Below, piece by piece: positions 1 to 8,649 of a DNA stretch of 64,000 nt. Within the stretch, counting starts at the first letter, position 1. Every line of letters starts with the position of its first letter. The DNA is taken from positions 3,090 to 67,089 of the forward strand of contig CAJUIQ010000008.1 of assembly GCA_910586545.1 (NCBI GenBank), written 5' to 3'. Source of the DNA: an uncultured Eubacteriales bacterium (GTDB lineage Bacteria; Bacillota; Clostridia; Oscillospirales; CAG-272). The translations under genes were made by a program, and so were the position numbers. The notes under the pieces were generated by a model. It saw only the letters and a list, made by a program, of their open reading frames with translations, searched no databases and had not been told where the DNA came from.

Positions 1-786
1 CAGTGTAATCCTGTCATGTACCGTCTCCACCAAAGGCATCACGGAATCCGTAGGAAAGTAAACCTGGTCCACGTCTTCTACAATTCGCTTTTTCACCTGT
101 CGAGGCACATCTGGAAATTTCGGCTGCATATTTAAAATAGTGCCGTTATCGTTATAACTTACCTCATACAAAGAAGGAACATAAAATCCTTCCAGATGCG
201 AAGCGGCCCGCAGAAACGCTTCTTTATTATAGGTGCCTGCCTGCCGCATATCTAAATACAGCTGCGCAAGCTGGGGAAGCGCCTCCTCACCCTCGCCAAT
301 GGAAAAGATGTCCACAAAGTCGGCCATAGGCTCCGGATTATAAGCACATGGCCCCCCTGCAAGCACTATCGGGAAACTGTCATCCCGCTCTCGGCTGCGC
401 AAGGGAATTTTGCTCATATCCAGCATATTAAGCGCGGTCGTATAACAAAGCTCATACTGCAGAGTAAAAGCGATCATGTCAAAATCCCGGATAGAATCTC
501 CCGATTCATGGGTATATACAGGAATATTTCGGCTGCGCATTTCCGCCTCCATATCGGGCCATGGCGCAAACGCCCGTTCACACCAAACATCCTGCATTTC
601 GTTGAGTACGCCGCATAAAATCCGCATACCCAAATTGGACATACCAATATCGTATATGTCCGGAAAGCAAAAGGCTATCCGCATTCCGATATGCGCTTTG
701 TCCTTATACACACTCCCTGCTTCCCCGCCGACATATCGTCCGGGCTTCTGTACTTTTGTAATAAATGATTTAATATCCTCTCGCAT
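1..786 (-). CDS. Radical SAM protein with B12-binding-like N-terminus (TIGR03960 type), 3' truncated
   Basis: The first 262 codons of a protein that runs off the left edge. The opening has the hallmarks of the TIGR03960 group of radical SAM enzymes: KPGRYVGGE near residue 14, then FCFPDIYDIGMSNLGMRI, LAGGPCAYNPEPMADF and IGEGEEALPQL, which build the cobalamin-binding-like domain that precedes the radical SAM barrel. The CxxxCxxC cluster motif lies beyond the edge, so catalytic competence cannot be judged. The reaction of the family is not known to me. It is the last gene of a likely run rlmB, pseudo-ATPase, radical SAM. The ATG at 786 has no Shine-Dalgarno within 15 nt; a 24-bp palindrome lies just upstream instead. 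Confidence 0.85.
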   Translation of the reverse strand, partial: MREDIKSFITKVQKPGRYVGGEAGSVYKDKAHIGMRIAFCFPDIYDIGMSNLGMRILCGVLNEMQDVWCERAFAPWPDMEAEMRSRNIPVYTHESGDSIRDFDMIAFTLQYELCYTTALNMLDMSKIPLRSRERDDSFPIVLAGGPCAYNPEPMADFVDIFSIGEGEEALPQLAQLYLDMRQAGTYNKEAFLRAASHLEGFYVPSLYEVSYNDNGTILNMQPKFPDVPRQVKKRIVEDVDQVYFPTDSVMPLVETVHDRITL

Positions 787-795
787 TGTATAGAC

Positions 796-819
796 AAGGG
801 CGGAGTATACTCCGCCCTT
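796..819. terminator. 24-bp perfect palindrome between two minus-strand genes
   Basis: Half-site AAGGGCGGAGTA followed by its exact complement. It lies between the stop at 836 and the ATG at 786 of the next gene. The run of T after it is poor on the minus strand, so it may be a weak terminator or a processing or translation-control hairpin rather than a strong stop. Confidence 0.55.
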
Positions 820-835
820 TCCCTTTCCTATAAAA

Positions 836-3118
836 TTATCGAACAATTACTTTCGTTGTGACAATCACCGGAATCATCCAGAACAACTGCATTGCGCCCA
901 AATACACGCTGTACAACTGCGGAAACATTCCCGATACAAGGACTATTGCCATTATCACAGCCCCCAAAACAGCAGAAAGCGCATTGATCACATATCCGGT
1001 TTTACGGGCGCTGAGAATCTTGTCGCAGCTAGAAATTGTCTGAAGCAGGGCTTTGGTTCCTTCTCTGGAAACAATGCCGCCGTCAGCGCGTTCGGCATAC
1101 TTTGTGATCTCCTCTGTATTCCGATATTTAATCACCCGCAGAGAATATTTACCGCTGCGGATCTGCCGGTAAATCATTTCCTCATCAATGCTGGGATCAA
1201 AGGTTTTAACGCATACGCACATACCGCTGCCAGTAAGCTGCCGCAGGATATATTCAAAATCCGGATCAATAAGATAGTGAACAATCATCTTTGCCACCAA
1301 CTTATGCTGATAAATCATATAAAGAGCGGCGCAGTCACCTGCCAGAATCGTATCTTCCTCCACCACGTCCTCCGGAATCTCAATACCCAATCCGGCAAGA
1401 GCAGCAGCACGACCAAACATAATACTTTTTCCGCCCACAGATGCTTCAATATATCCCGTATCTGTATCGAGAATTTCCACGTCGGCACAGTGGCCGGTTT
1501 CCATCGTAGCAATTTCAAATACATCGCCCAGGGGACCACCTGTTTTGGAAAATACGCTGGCAGCATAGTACAAAACTTTATCAATACGACTGTTATTATA
1601 CAGCTTTACATTGCGCACTTTTACATTTGTTGAAGGGAATACGTTAACATCGTCAAAAGACACCACACTCGCTCCAGAATATTCATCTACAGAGCCTTCC
1701 CCGATAATCGTACTTTCATTTTCATATGCCGCGCGATTGGCACGATAAAAAGGATAACATCCCGCAATAACCATTGCCGTCGGCATCGTTGCACTCAGCA
1801 CTGCAAACGCCACCGTAAAGGGACCGCTTGCATGACCACTGACAGCGGCATAAACACCACCCACAATAGAAAGCATGACAGCCACCAACAGAGTCACGCC
1901 GATCATAGAACGATCACCGCCACCTTGATTTTTTGTTCTCCAAAAATATCCGTCTACAAAATCTGTTTTTTGAATTTTGATAATATCGCCGCCGTCATCC
2001 TGTATACTGTCTGTCAGCGCCTCATTTTCCATAACGGAATCTCTGGTAGATAGCCGACGCATCACATATTTCGGTTGCGTAGTAGATACGATATTAAAAC
2101 TAAAAATTTCACGCCGCACGGTTAAAAACTCGTGAATCGTTGTAAACAGCAAACAAAGTGCAGCCGGAAAGTGGAATAACACCGGTTCTACGCCCGGCAT
2201 AACAGTCGCCGTTTCATAGATAGAACTGGCAAGCACTGCAACCGTCATTACTGCAGAAATGGTATCCGTTGTGGGATGCAGACGCAGCAAGGATGCCAAT
2301 CCACCAAAAATATGTCGGTAGCATAGCGCGGCCATCAACAACAGCAACTGCAAATCCATCATTATATAAATCACCGGATAGACTGCAGGGTCCAAGGCGC
2401 CGGAAAGCTGATATCCCACTACAGGAAGATTCTCAAATATTAAAATCAAAACGGTAAGCACAAGACCACAGAGCAGTCTGCCTGTAGCCCAACGATTGCG
2501 TTTTCGATATTTCTGTGCAATTTCGCCGTTCTCCGCCGGATCGGAATATTCTCCGGGGCCGTATCGATTGCTTCGGGTCACCCATTCTTCCTGATCTGCT
2601 ACATAATCGTCTGTGATTTGTGTCGCCGTTTCAATACCCACCGTTTTGGCAAGCTCATCTTCCATACCTAGGGCAACCATCAGGCTAATATCCGATTCAT
2701 TGATGGTTTCTCCATCTTCCCCCATCACATTGATAAGCTGTTCAAGATCTTCGCCTTCATCGTATGTAGCCTCTGCATCTTCTCTTAGGTCCGATGCAAA
2801 ATATGAATCTTCTTCCACCGGGTCGTTATCAAAAAAGTCATCTTCCGGATAGATGTCTTCCACGCCATCTATCCCTGTTTCCTGCCCATAGAAAGCCTCT
2901 TCGTCTATATCTTCTCCCTGTACATAGGACTCTGCCTGTGCATTTCCCGGGTCTTCGCCTTTCAGCTTAGCCAATAACTGAGCCGGATCCATTGGGCTTG
3001 ATGTCGGCGTCGCCTCGTTTTCTGCATTTGTCTTAGGTGCAGACTTGTTCAGTCGGGATAAAAGATCCTGGGCTGTCACTTTTTGATTCTTTTCTTTATT
3101 TTCAGCCATTCGTTTCAT
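836..3118 (-). CDS. Membrane protein resembling a catalytically dead P-type ATPase
   Basis: A 760-residue protein. Residues 1-200 are soluble, acidic and low in complexity. From about 210 on, the layout follows a heavy-metal P-type ATPase: two TM pairs (about 211-231, 246-267, 285-305, 312-333), a shortened actuator-like stretch (340-402), a TM pair (405-452), a cytoplasmic stretch (456-705) and a final TM pair (708-757). Local matches are good: SFDDVNVFPS at 487-496 sits where the phosphorylation motif DKTGTLT belongs, GGPLGDVFEIA matches the HP-locus region, VGGKSIMFGR matches the N-domain glycine region. Every catalytic motif is missing: no TGES, no DKTGT, no TGD, no GDGxNDAP. I infer a pseudoenzyme. 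It follows rlmB by 41 nt. Start codons at 3118 or 3109 are both served by AAAGGAAGGA. Confidence 0.6.
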   Translation of the reverse strand: MKRMAENKEKNQKVTAQDLLSRLNKSAPKTNAENEATPTSSPMDPAQLLAKLKGEDPGNAQAESYVQGEDIDEEAFYGQETGIDGVEDIYPEDDFFDNDPVEEDSYFASDLREDAEATYDEGEDLEQLINVMGEDGETINESDISLMVALGMEDELAKTVGIETATQITDDYVADQEEWVTRSNRYGPGEYSDPAENGEIAQKYRKRNRWATGRLLCGLVLTVLILIFENLPVVGYQLSGALDPAVYPVIYIMMDLQLLLLMAALCYRHIFGGLASLLRLHPTTDTISAVMTVAVLASSIYETATVMPGVEPVLFHFPAALCLLFTTIHEFLTVRREIFSFNIVSTTQPKYVMRRLSTRDSVMENEALTDSIQDDGGDIIKIQKTDFVDGYFWRTKNQGGGDRSMIGVTLLVAVMLSIVGGVYAAVSGHASGPFTVAFAVLSATMPTAMVIAGCYPFYRANRAAYENESTIIGEGSVDEYSGASVVSFDDVNVFPSTNVKVRNVKLYNNSRIDKVLYYAASVFSKTGGPLGDVFEIATMETGHCADVEILDTDTGYIEASVGGKSIMFGRAAALAGLGIEIPEDVVEEDTILAGDCAALYMIYQHKLVAKMIVHYLIDPDFEYILRQLTGSGMCVCVKTFDPSIDEEMIYRQIRSGKYSLRVIKYRNTEEITKYAERADGGIVSREGTKALLQTISSCDKILSARKTGYVINALSAVLGAVIMAIVLVSGMFPQLYSVYLGAMQLFWMIPVIVTTKVIVR

Positions 3119-3159
3119 TCCTTCCTTTGGAATTCTGACCAGTATGCCCGAGGGCCTTC

Positions 3160-4398
3160 CTACATGTCATGCTGCATTCTTGCCGCGTGGCACAAAATAA
3201 CAGATGCGGCCGTGGATACGTTTAAGGAATTTACCTTTCCATACATAGGAATAGAAACGGTAAAATCACTTTTTTCACGGACCGTTTTCGCAACGCCCGC
3301 TCCCTCACTTCCAAATACAATCGCAGCCGGCACCCGGAAATCCGCGTCATAATATGCCGTGCCGCCAGCTTCTGATACAAATACCCACAGACCCCGTTTT
3401 TTCAATTCGGTTACAGTTTGCCCAATGTTGGACACCTTCGCTACAGCCATATGCTCCAGCGCTCCTGCGGAAGCTTTTGTCACTACAGGAGTGAGCCCTG
3501 CGCTGCGGCGCCGGGGGATAATTACACCGTGTGCACCGGCACATTCCGCGCAACGGATCAGCGCGCCTAAATTATGAGGATCTTCAATAGAATCCGCTAC
3601 TACAATAAGAGGAATCTCTCCCCGTTCTGCCGCAATATTCAAAATTCCATCGATATCTGTATATTCTTTTTCAGCGGCAACTGCCACCACACCCTGGTGG
3701 TTGACTCCCCTAGCAAGTTGATCCAGCTTTTCCTGAGCTACCTCTGAGATCGGAATTTGTTTTTTTCTTGCTTCTGCAACGATTGCTACCAGAGAACCTT
3801 CTCTCTGTCCTGCTTTTACAAAAATCTTGTCAATGCTTCTCCCGCTGCGCAGCAGTTCCCGTACAGCATTTCTTCCGGCGACCGGCGCCTGCTCCTCTGA
3901 AATCGAAGCTGCCTCGGTATCCTCCAAAGCTGTGCCTCGTTTTTTTGTGTTGTCTGCTGTAAGTGAAAACAGTCCAGCACTGCTAAGTGGATCCGTTTCC
4001 AACTCATCATAATCGGGGAGCTGCAAATACCTTCCGCCATAGCTACGGATATCATCATAATCATCGTGAATTTTCGGTGGGCCCTTACGATTCCCCCGAT
4101 GATTGTTTCTTTGCGCGTTTCCAGCCGGAGCATTTTTTACGCCACCGTGTCTATTCTGTGCGTTCCTATTTTTCTCCGAAGCGGGGGAGCGCTCCTGTTT
4201 TTTTCTTTTCGGATTTTGCCCAGTACTTTTCTGTCCTTCCGTCTCGACAGACTTCTGTACATTATTTTTAAAATCTTTTTTGGCTGCGGGCTGCGGACGT
4301 CGCTTTCTTTTTGCACCGCCAGCTGCGCCGGTATTTCTATTTGAATTTTTCCCCGCTGGGCGTGTTGTCTGCCCTTGCCGGCTTTCGTTTTCACTCAT
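3160..4398 (-). CDS. rlmB: 23S rRNA (guanosine-2'-O-)-methyltransferase RlmB, with long N-terminal extension
   Basis: SPOUT-class (SpoU/TrmH) 2'-O-ribose methyltransferase. The catalytic part starts near residue 173 (VAGRNAVRELLRSG), followed by the substrate-binding domain, then the knot motifs ADSIEDPHNLGALIRCAECA, FGSEGAGV and SLNVSTAASVIL. RlmB normally has about 245-250 residues; here the protein has 412, because about 170 residues of Lys/Arg/Asn/Gln-rich, disordered-looking sequence precede the fold, ending in an acidic YDELETD stretch. I chose the ATG at 4398; AGAAAGG lies 12 nt upstream, and a TTG 24 nt further out would leave that site inside the gene. Expected target is G2251 of 23S rRNA by family; a different target for this long form is possible. 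Confidence 0.88.
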   Translation of the reverse strand: MSENESRQGQTTRPAGKNSNRNTGAAGGAKRKRRPQPAAKKDFKNNVQKSVETEGQKSTGQNPKRKKQERSPASEKNRNAQNRHGGVKNAPAGNAQRNNHRGNRKGPPKIHDDYDDIRSYGGRYLQLPDYDELETDPLSSAGLFSLTADNTKKRGTALEDTEAASISEEQAPVAGRNAVRELLRSGRSIDKIFVKAGQREGSLVAIVAEARKKQIPISEVAQEKLDQLARGVNHQGVVAVAAEKEYTDIDGILNIAAERGEIPLIVVADSIEDPHNLGALIRCAECAGAHGVIIPRRRSAGLTPVVTKASAGALEHMAVAKVSNIGQTVTELKKRGLWVFVSEAGGTAYYDADFRVPAAIVFGSEGAGVAKTVREKSDFTVSIPMYGKVNSLNVSTAASVILCHAARMQHDM

Positions 4399-4477
4399 AT
4401 ATATAATTTGCCTTTCTGACAAAATAAGTCCGATGGCTTCACTGCCGCAAAGCTATAAAATTCCAGTATTTAAGCTC

Positions 4478-4506
4478 ATTATAGCACATCTTTTATAATT
4501 TGTACA
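4478..4506 (-). promoter_or_regulatory. SigA-type promoter of rlmB
   Basis: On the minus strand TGTACA, 17 nt, TATAAT, about 80 nt before the rlmB start. The -10 is perfect; the -35 matches four of six and is itself a palindrome. Confidence 0.6.
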
Positions 4507-4610
4507 TATCTTTTTGCAAAAAAGCCCTTTGGGAAAAGCTGCCGGAACGAAAAGAAGAGTCCTTTGTCATATCGCTCCCGCCTTTTTATTGTCCGGCAAA
4601 AAACAGGAAG

Positions 4611-4638
4611 AGGAAGGCACGATATCGTGCCTTCCTCC
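4611..4638. terminator. 28-bp perfect palindrome downstream of the zinc-ribbon gene
   Basis: Half-site GAGGAAGGCACGAT and its exact complement, 30 nt past the stop of the minus-strand zinc-ribbon gene. On that strand it is followed by TTCCTGTTTTTT, so it can act as an intrinsic terminator. Confidence 0.7.
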
Positions 4639-4668
4639 CTACATTACTTATGCAAATGCAAAGTCCTA

Positions 4669-4944
4669 TTACTGCTGCTTCATTGCTGCAAAGCACTCGC
4701 TGCAGTATACAGGTCTGTCACTTGTGGGCTGAAAAGGAACTTTTGCTTCCTGGCCGCACTGTGCGCAAGTAGTGGTGAACATTTCTCTTTGCGACTTGGA
4801 TGCAGCTTTTCTAGCATCGCGGCAAGTCTTACAGCGCTGAGGCTCGTTTTGGAAACCCTTTTCTGCATAAAATTCTTGTTCGCCTGCAGTAAATACAAAC
4901 TCGTTACCGCAATCCTTGCATACCAATGTCTTGTCCTCGTACAT
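4669..4944 (-). CDS. Small zinc-ribbon protein with two paired-cysteine modules
   Basis: A 91-residue protein made of two treble-clef or ribbon-like units: CKDCGNEF near residue 9 with RCKTC near 37, and CAQCGQEAKVPF near 60 with YCSECF near 79. This is the CxxC-x17-CxxC domain arrangement (zinc-ribbon families PF13451 and TIGR04272) found in many Clostridia. No enzyme function is known; a nucleic acid or protein binding role is only a guess. AGCGAGG stands upstream of the ATG. Single gene with its own terminator. Confidence 0.85.
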   Translation of the reverse strand: MYEDKTLVCKDCGNEFVFTAGEQEFYAEKGFQNEPQRCKTCRDARKAASKSQREMFTTTCAQCGQEAKVPFQPTSDRPVYCSECFAAMKQQ

Positions 4945-5071
4945 TTTTTACCTCGCTTAAATATGGTAGAATAAATTTCGCCCTCAACGGACTTTAACCG
5001 TTACCTTTGTAAACAACGCTCTGATTAAGCTATTCGGGCATATAGAAAACACATAGTGTTTACATACAAAA

Positions 5072-5629
5072 TTAATCTTTCTTTTTTTTAGATCGCTCCA
5101 GTTGTTTTCCCTTTTCACGAATGCGAAATAATGCATTATAAACAGACTTAGATTCCTTATTCAAATCCTGTGCAATTTCCCGCACAGACTTTCCGGATAT
5201 ATATTTGTGCAGCACGCAACGCTCATATGGAGACAACACAGCAGCGATGCGCTCAATGGCTTGCTCCACATTCTCCGTCTGCATCAAAACACGATGTGCG
5301 CCTCTGTTTTTTCCGGTCTTTTTATTGGTAGTCTCCCGCTGCGTTCTTCGCAAAACCTTTCTTCGGTGAGAAATCAATGCATTTCGTATGCAAATTTTTG
5401 CATACAAGCCAAAGGATACCGCCGTTTGCGTTTTATCATATGTAAGGGCCGCCTTCAGCAATGCGCTTTCTGCTTCCTGCAGCAACTCGTCCCACGCACC
5501 GCCTCCGCTTGCAAAAAAGCTGGAAACCATTTTGGCAAGAAGAGGAGCGTATTGCTTCGCAAGTATGGAAAAACTCTCGTTGCTCCCATTTTGTATTTCT
5601 TCCAATAAAGTATCCGGCGTATCTTGCAA
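5072..5629 (-). CDS. SigH-like RNA polymerase sigma factor
   Basis: A protein of about 185 residues with sigma region 2 (DELLQEAESALLKAALTYD, then FGLYAKICIRNALI) and region 4 (LSPYERCVLHKYISG, SVREIAQDLNKESKSVYNAL). The region 4 wording and overall length are closest to the sporulation and stationary-phase factor SigH, but the C-terminal end is Lys/Arg-rich and region 2 diverges, so I leave the symbol blank. An ATG exists at 5701, but it lies inside the promoter, between -35 and -10, so it cannot be translated from that transcript. I therefore place the start at the TTG at 5629, preceded by AGGGGAAGG. Transcription is alone, away from DUF4364. Confidence 0.8.
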   Translation of the reverse strand: MQDTPDTLLEEIQNGSNESFSILAKQYAPLLAKMVSSFFASGGGAWDELLQEAESALLKAALTYDKTQTAVSFGLYAKICIRNALISHRRKVLRRTQRETTNKKTGKNRGAHRVLMQTENVEQAIERIAAVLSPYERCVLHKYISGKSVREIAQDLNKESKSVYNALFRIREKGKQLERSKKKKD

Positions 5630-5689
5630 AATTCCTTCCCCTGCTCTCAACTGGTTAATTTGTAGATTTTTACCATCTATGTTAATGAT

Positions 5690-5717
5690 ATTATAGCACA
5701 TTTGTAAATTTTGTCAA
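5690..5717 (-). promoter_or_regulatory. Near-perfect SigA promoter of the sigma factor gene
   Basis: On the minus strand TTGACA, 16 nt, TATAAT, both hexamers perfect. The predicted RNA starts near 5683, which rules out any start codon above that point. Confidence 0.85.
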
Positions 5718-5828
5718 TAGCAGTTTTAAAAATTCTTAAATTTTCGTAAATATTTCATTCATATTTGTAGTTTTTATATATACAACGTCGATTTTTATAT
5801 ACAAAGTGCACATTTTGCTGTCGAAAAT

Positions 5829-6494
5829 TCAGGTGTCTTCAAATAAATAATTCACATCACCGGAAAGCAGTGCAATTACGCCACGAAACACTACCTCAGG
5901 GCGTTCAGAATAATTGCTGAGCATACGTTGGAGTTGATAATCACTATCAGCTCGCACGGTAAGATCCATAATTACACCTTTTTTATCTTTAATAGAACAA
6001 GTTACCAAATACCCGTCCCCATCCGGCCGATAGGAATGGTCCACATACGCGCCTTTTTTGGCAAACGACAAATGACGCAAAGCACTTCGGTAACTTTTTT
6101 CCCGAACAGTTACCATCAAATTGCCGGACAGCGCCTGTGCGACCTGACGTCCTGTATCTGTTACTTCATATAAAACAGTAGCGTCCGATTCATATTCCTC
6201 TGCCAAATCGTCCAGTTCCGCACCAATTGCTGCCGGTGACTCACTCGTTCTATCCCGTTCAGCGTGCGCTCCGCTTTCTTCTGTTTCTTTTTCTCCAGAT
6301 GCGTCTCGTACAATTTCACGGATATGTCCTGCATCTACCAACGAAAAAAAGCACTGTGCAAAATCAAAAAAATTGACGATTCCATCTTGCATCATAATAG
6401 AGCCGATACTTGGATAGTCCAAAGGGTAGCCGATTTTATCCAGCAAATATAATATGAAAATTTTTATTTCATTTTCTTCTTTGAACTGTGCCAT
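5829..6494 (-). CDS. DUF4364 family protein
   Basis: A 221-residue protein that matches the Clostridia-specific DUF4364 family, recognised from the opening FKEENEIKIFILYLLDKIGYPLDY and QDGIVNFFDFAQCFF. The N-terminal 70 residues read like a winged helix, which suggests a DNA-binding regulator. A central acidic, Glu-rich insert (about 85-105) is followed by a C-terminal sensor-like alpha/beta part. No enzyme motif is visible. The ATG at 6494 has AGGAAG 8 nt upstream; a GTG three codons earlier lacks one. Confidence 0.8.
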   Translation of the reverse strand: MAQFKEENEIKIFILYLLDKIGYPLDYPSIGSIMMQDGIVNFFDFAQCFFSLVDAGHIREIVRDASGEKETEESGAHAERDRTSESPAAIGAELDDLAEEYESDATVLYEVTDTGRQVAQALSGNLMVTVREKSYRSALRHLSFAKKGAYVDHSYRPDGDGYLVTCSIKDKKGVIMDLTVRADSDYQLQRMLSNYSERPEVVFRGVIALLSGDVNYLFEDT

Positions 6495-6533
6495 GCGATC
6501 CACTTCCTCATTTTATTTTTCACAGAGTCCCGC

Positions 6534-6567
6534 AAAAAGGCGGGGAGTAATAATCCCCGCCTTTTTT
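6534..6567 (-). terminator. Intrinsic terminator after the peptide-binding lipoprotein gene
   Basis: AAAAAGGCGGGGA, 7-nt loop, TCCCCGCCTTTTT. On the minus strand the stem ends in a T run, 26 nt past the stop at 6594. Confidence 0.85.
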
Positions 6568-6593
6568 ACCGATCAACCTTTACAAAATAGTCT

Positions 6594-8357
6594 TTATTCT
6601 CCTTGAGACTCAGCTTCCATAGACTCTTTATATTCCATATAGTCGCGCATTTTCATTCTCTTGAAATCTCTGCCCCAGTAAGTGTCCTTGATTCCGCTAA
6701 GCACCTTGTCGTTGCAAATATATGCATCTTTCAAAAACAGCAACGGCATTACCGGCATATCATCCAGCAACATTTCCTCGGCTTCGTGAAGCTTTTCCGT
6801 TTTTGTACTACTGTCACTTCCTGCGGCATACGCTTCCTCAATCAGCGCACTATAATCTTCGCTGTTGTAACCGGTCACATGCGGGATCACGTCATAATCT
6901 GCAGAATCCATGTCCACACCATTGCCGGAAAATTCAGCAGCAAACGGCGCCAGCGCGGAAAATGCATCGGAAGAAAGCATTTGATAGTCAAGCGCAATCA
7001 CATCAAAATCGCCCGCCTCATATGCCTCCTGGAACAAATCTTTGTATGTGTCAGACTGGTTTGCCTCGGTAGACGGTTCTTTTTCCGGAGATAGACTTTC
7101 CACTTTTACAGTAAAGCCCAAATCCTTCCATACATCGGCAACATATTCTGCAATCGCCAAATCTACTTCAGTATTCCTTACGGTAATGGTAAAGGATCCT
7201 TTTGTTACCCCGGCTTTTTTTAGCAGGGACTGCGCTTCGGAAATATTTGCTGTATTTTCAATTAAACTGCCGCCTTTTTCACGGAACTTACCTTTACCGC
7301 CAGCATCCAATACTGTAGACGGGATCAAGCCTGTTGCAGCGTCCGCATATACCACAAGCTCCTCCAGAGCCTGCCGGTCAATGGCCATAGAAAGCGCTTT
7401 GCGCACCTCCGGTTTTTCAAACAGTTCATTTTCTGTATTAAAGAAATATGTATGTGTTACTGCGCCGTCCCGGATCTCAGCCTCTTTTTCATAATCAGCC
7501 CGAGCAGCCAGCGGAAGCTCGCCCATATAGAAAATATCTCCCGCTTCGTAATGCTCTAACTGCTTTTCCTTATCTCCGTAACCAAATTGGATCACCAATC
7601 TATAAGGAATAACATACTTATCCAAAGCCTGATTTGACTCTGTATCACGATAGTAGTATGAAGAACGTTCCAAACGCATTTCCTGTCCGATTGTAATGCC
7701 TCTTACAGCAAAAGGACCATTGGTCACCATAGAAGAAGCGCGTTTAGCCCATTTGTCACTGCTCTCGACTTTGTCTCTCTGCAAAGGAACCAGTGCAACA
7801 CTGGCGCAGTTACGGAAAAAGGCATCCAAATCTACTTCTTTTGAAGCAAATTCTATTTCCAGGACATAGGTTTCAATGGCGTATACACCAAGGTCGTCTA
7901 CCGTAGCGTCACCCATTTTAATTTCCCGTGCATTTTTCACATCATACAGCAAGGATGCAGCTTCACAAGCGTTCGTAGGCTCTAAAATCCGCTTCCACGC
8001 ATATATAAAATCGTTTGCCTGAACCGTTCGGCCATCGCTCCATTTATTTTCCCGCAGATTGATCTGAATCCGATATCCGTCTTCTTCACTATCCGGTTTC
8101 ACTTCTTTATAGCTATCCATCATAGCCTTTTCCCAGTTGCCCTTTTCATCTAACCGGGTAAGGCCCTCATAAATAAGGGAAAAGACCTTAGCCGCAGCGG
8201 CGTCCGTATAGGCCAACATCGGATCATAATCATAAATTTCATCAGCAAGATACATGGTAATAATCGCGCCTCTGTCATCCTTTTCCAAGGTAGAGCAAGA
8301 AGCAAACGCACAAACGACCAGTATCGCTGCGAGCACAAAAGAAAGCAATCTTTTCAT
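6594..8357 (-). CDS. Peptide ABC transporter substrate-binding lipoprotein (SBP_bac_5, OppA-like)
   Basis: A 587-residue family-5 solute-binding protein. The signal peptide ends in a lipobox with Cys21 (FASC), so the mature protein is anchored outside the membrane by lipid. The body has the family pattern: EIYDYDPMLAYTDAAAAKV, IYEGLTRLDEKGNWEK, NKWSDGRTVQANDFIYAWKR, VTNGPFAVRG, and RKALSMAIDRQAL. By family it should bind oligopeptides or dipeptides for an Opp/Dpp importer. No permease or ATPase gene is next to it, so the rest of the transporter must lie elsewhere. AGAAGGAG precedes the ATG, and the gene has its own promoter and terminator. Confidence 0.9.
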   Translation of the reverse strand: MKRLLSFVLAAILVVCAFASCSTLEKDDRGAIITMYLADEIYDYDPMLAYTDAAAAKVFSLIYEGLTRLDEKGNWEKAMMDSYKEVKPDSEEDGYRIQINLRENKWSDGRTVQANDFIYAWKRILEPTNACEAASLLYDVKNAREIKMGDATVDDLGVYAIETYVLEIEFASKEVDLDAFFRNCASVALVPLQRDKVESSDKWAKRASSMVTNGPFAVRGITIGQEMRLERSSYYYRDTESNQALDKYVIPYRLVIQFGYGDKEKQLEHYEAGDIFYMGELPLAARADYEKEAEIRDGAVTHTYFFNTENELFEKPEVRKALSMAIDRQALEELVVYADAATGLIPSTVLDAGGKGKFREKGGSLIENTANISEAQSLLKKAGVTKGSFTITVRNTEVDLAIAEYVADVWKDLGFTVKVESLSPEKEPSTEANQSDTYKDLFQEAYEAGDFDVIALDYQMLSSDAFSALAPFAAEFSGNGVDMDSADYDVIPHVTGYNSEDYSALIEEAYAAGSDSSTKTEKLHEAEEMLLDDMPVMPLLFLKDAYICNDKVLSGIKDTYWGRDFKRMKMRDYMEYKESMEAESQGE

Positions 8358-8444
8358 GGTTTGGAACTCCTTCTAAGACTATCCAACATAATCATCCAGC
8401 ATGCCGACTGCATCCGCGATCGACATACAAAACGCATTCATAAA

Positions 8445-8473
8445 ATTATAGCATAAAGAAAGCGGGGAATCAA
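8445..8473 (-). promoter_or_regulatory. SigA promoter of the peptide-binding lipoprotein
   Basis: On the minus strand TTGATT, 17 nt, TATAAT; the -10 is perfect and the -35 matches four of six. About 90 nt of leader follow. Confidence 0.75.
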
Positions 8474-8649
8474 TTGCCTGTTTGCAAAATATAAAAATAT
8501 TCATCTTTTTGCACAATTTAAAAAACCGTGTTTCGTAACTTTTCAACAGACAGTGTTCCCTACCCACTTCGCTCGCGCGTATGGATCACACAAAAATGCA
8601 GATACTACTTATTATTATACCTATTTTTGTCAGAAAGGCAATAGTGGTC

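Noticed and set aside
6594..8357. Orphan peptide-binding protein as part of a sporulation signal system with gpr
   Set aside because: It is divergently transcribed with its own SigA promoter and terminator; adjacency alone is no evidence.
8577..8607. Possible SigG/SigF promoter before gpr (GCGTAT, 18 nt, GATACTA)
   Set aside because: Expected biologically, but the -35 match is poor and the spacing is not typical; too weak to list as a feature.
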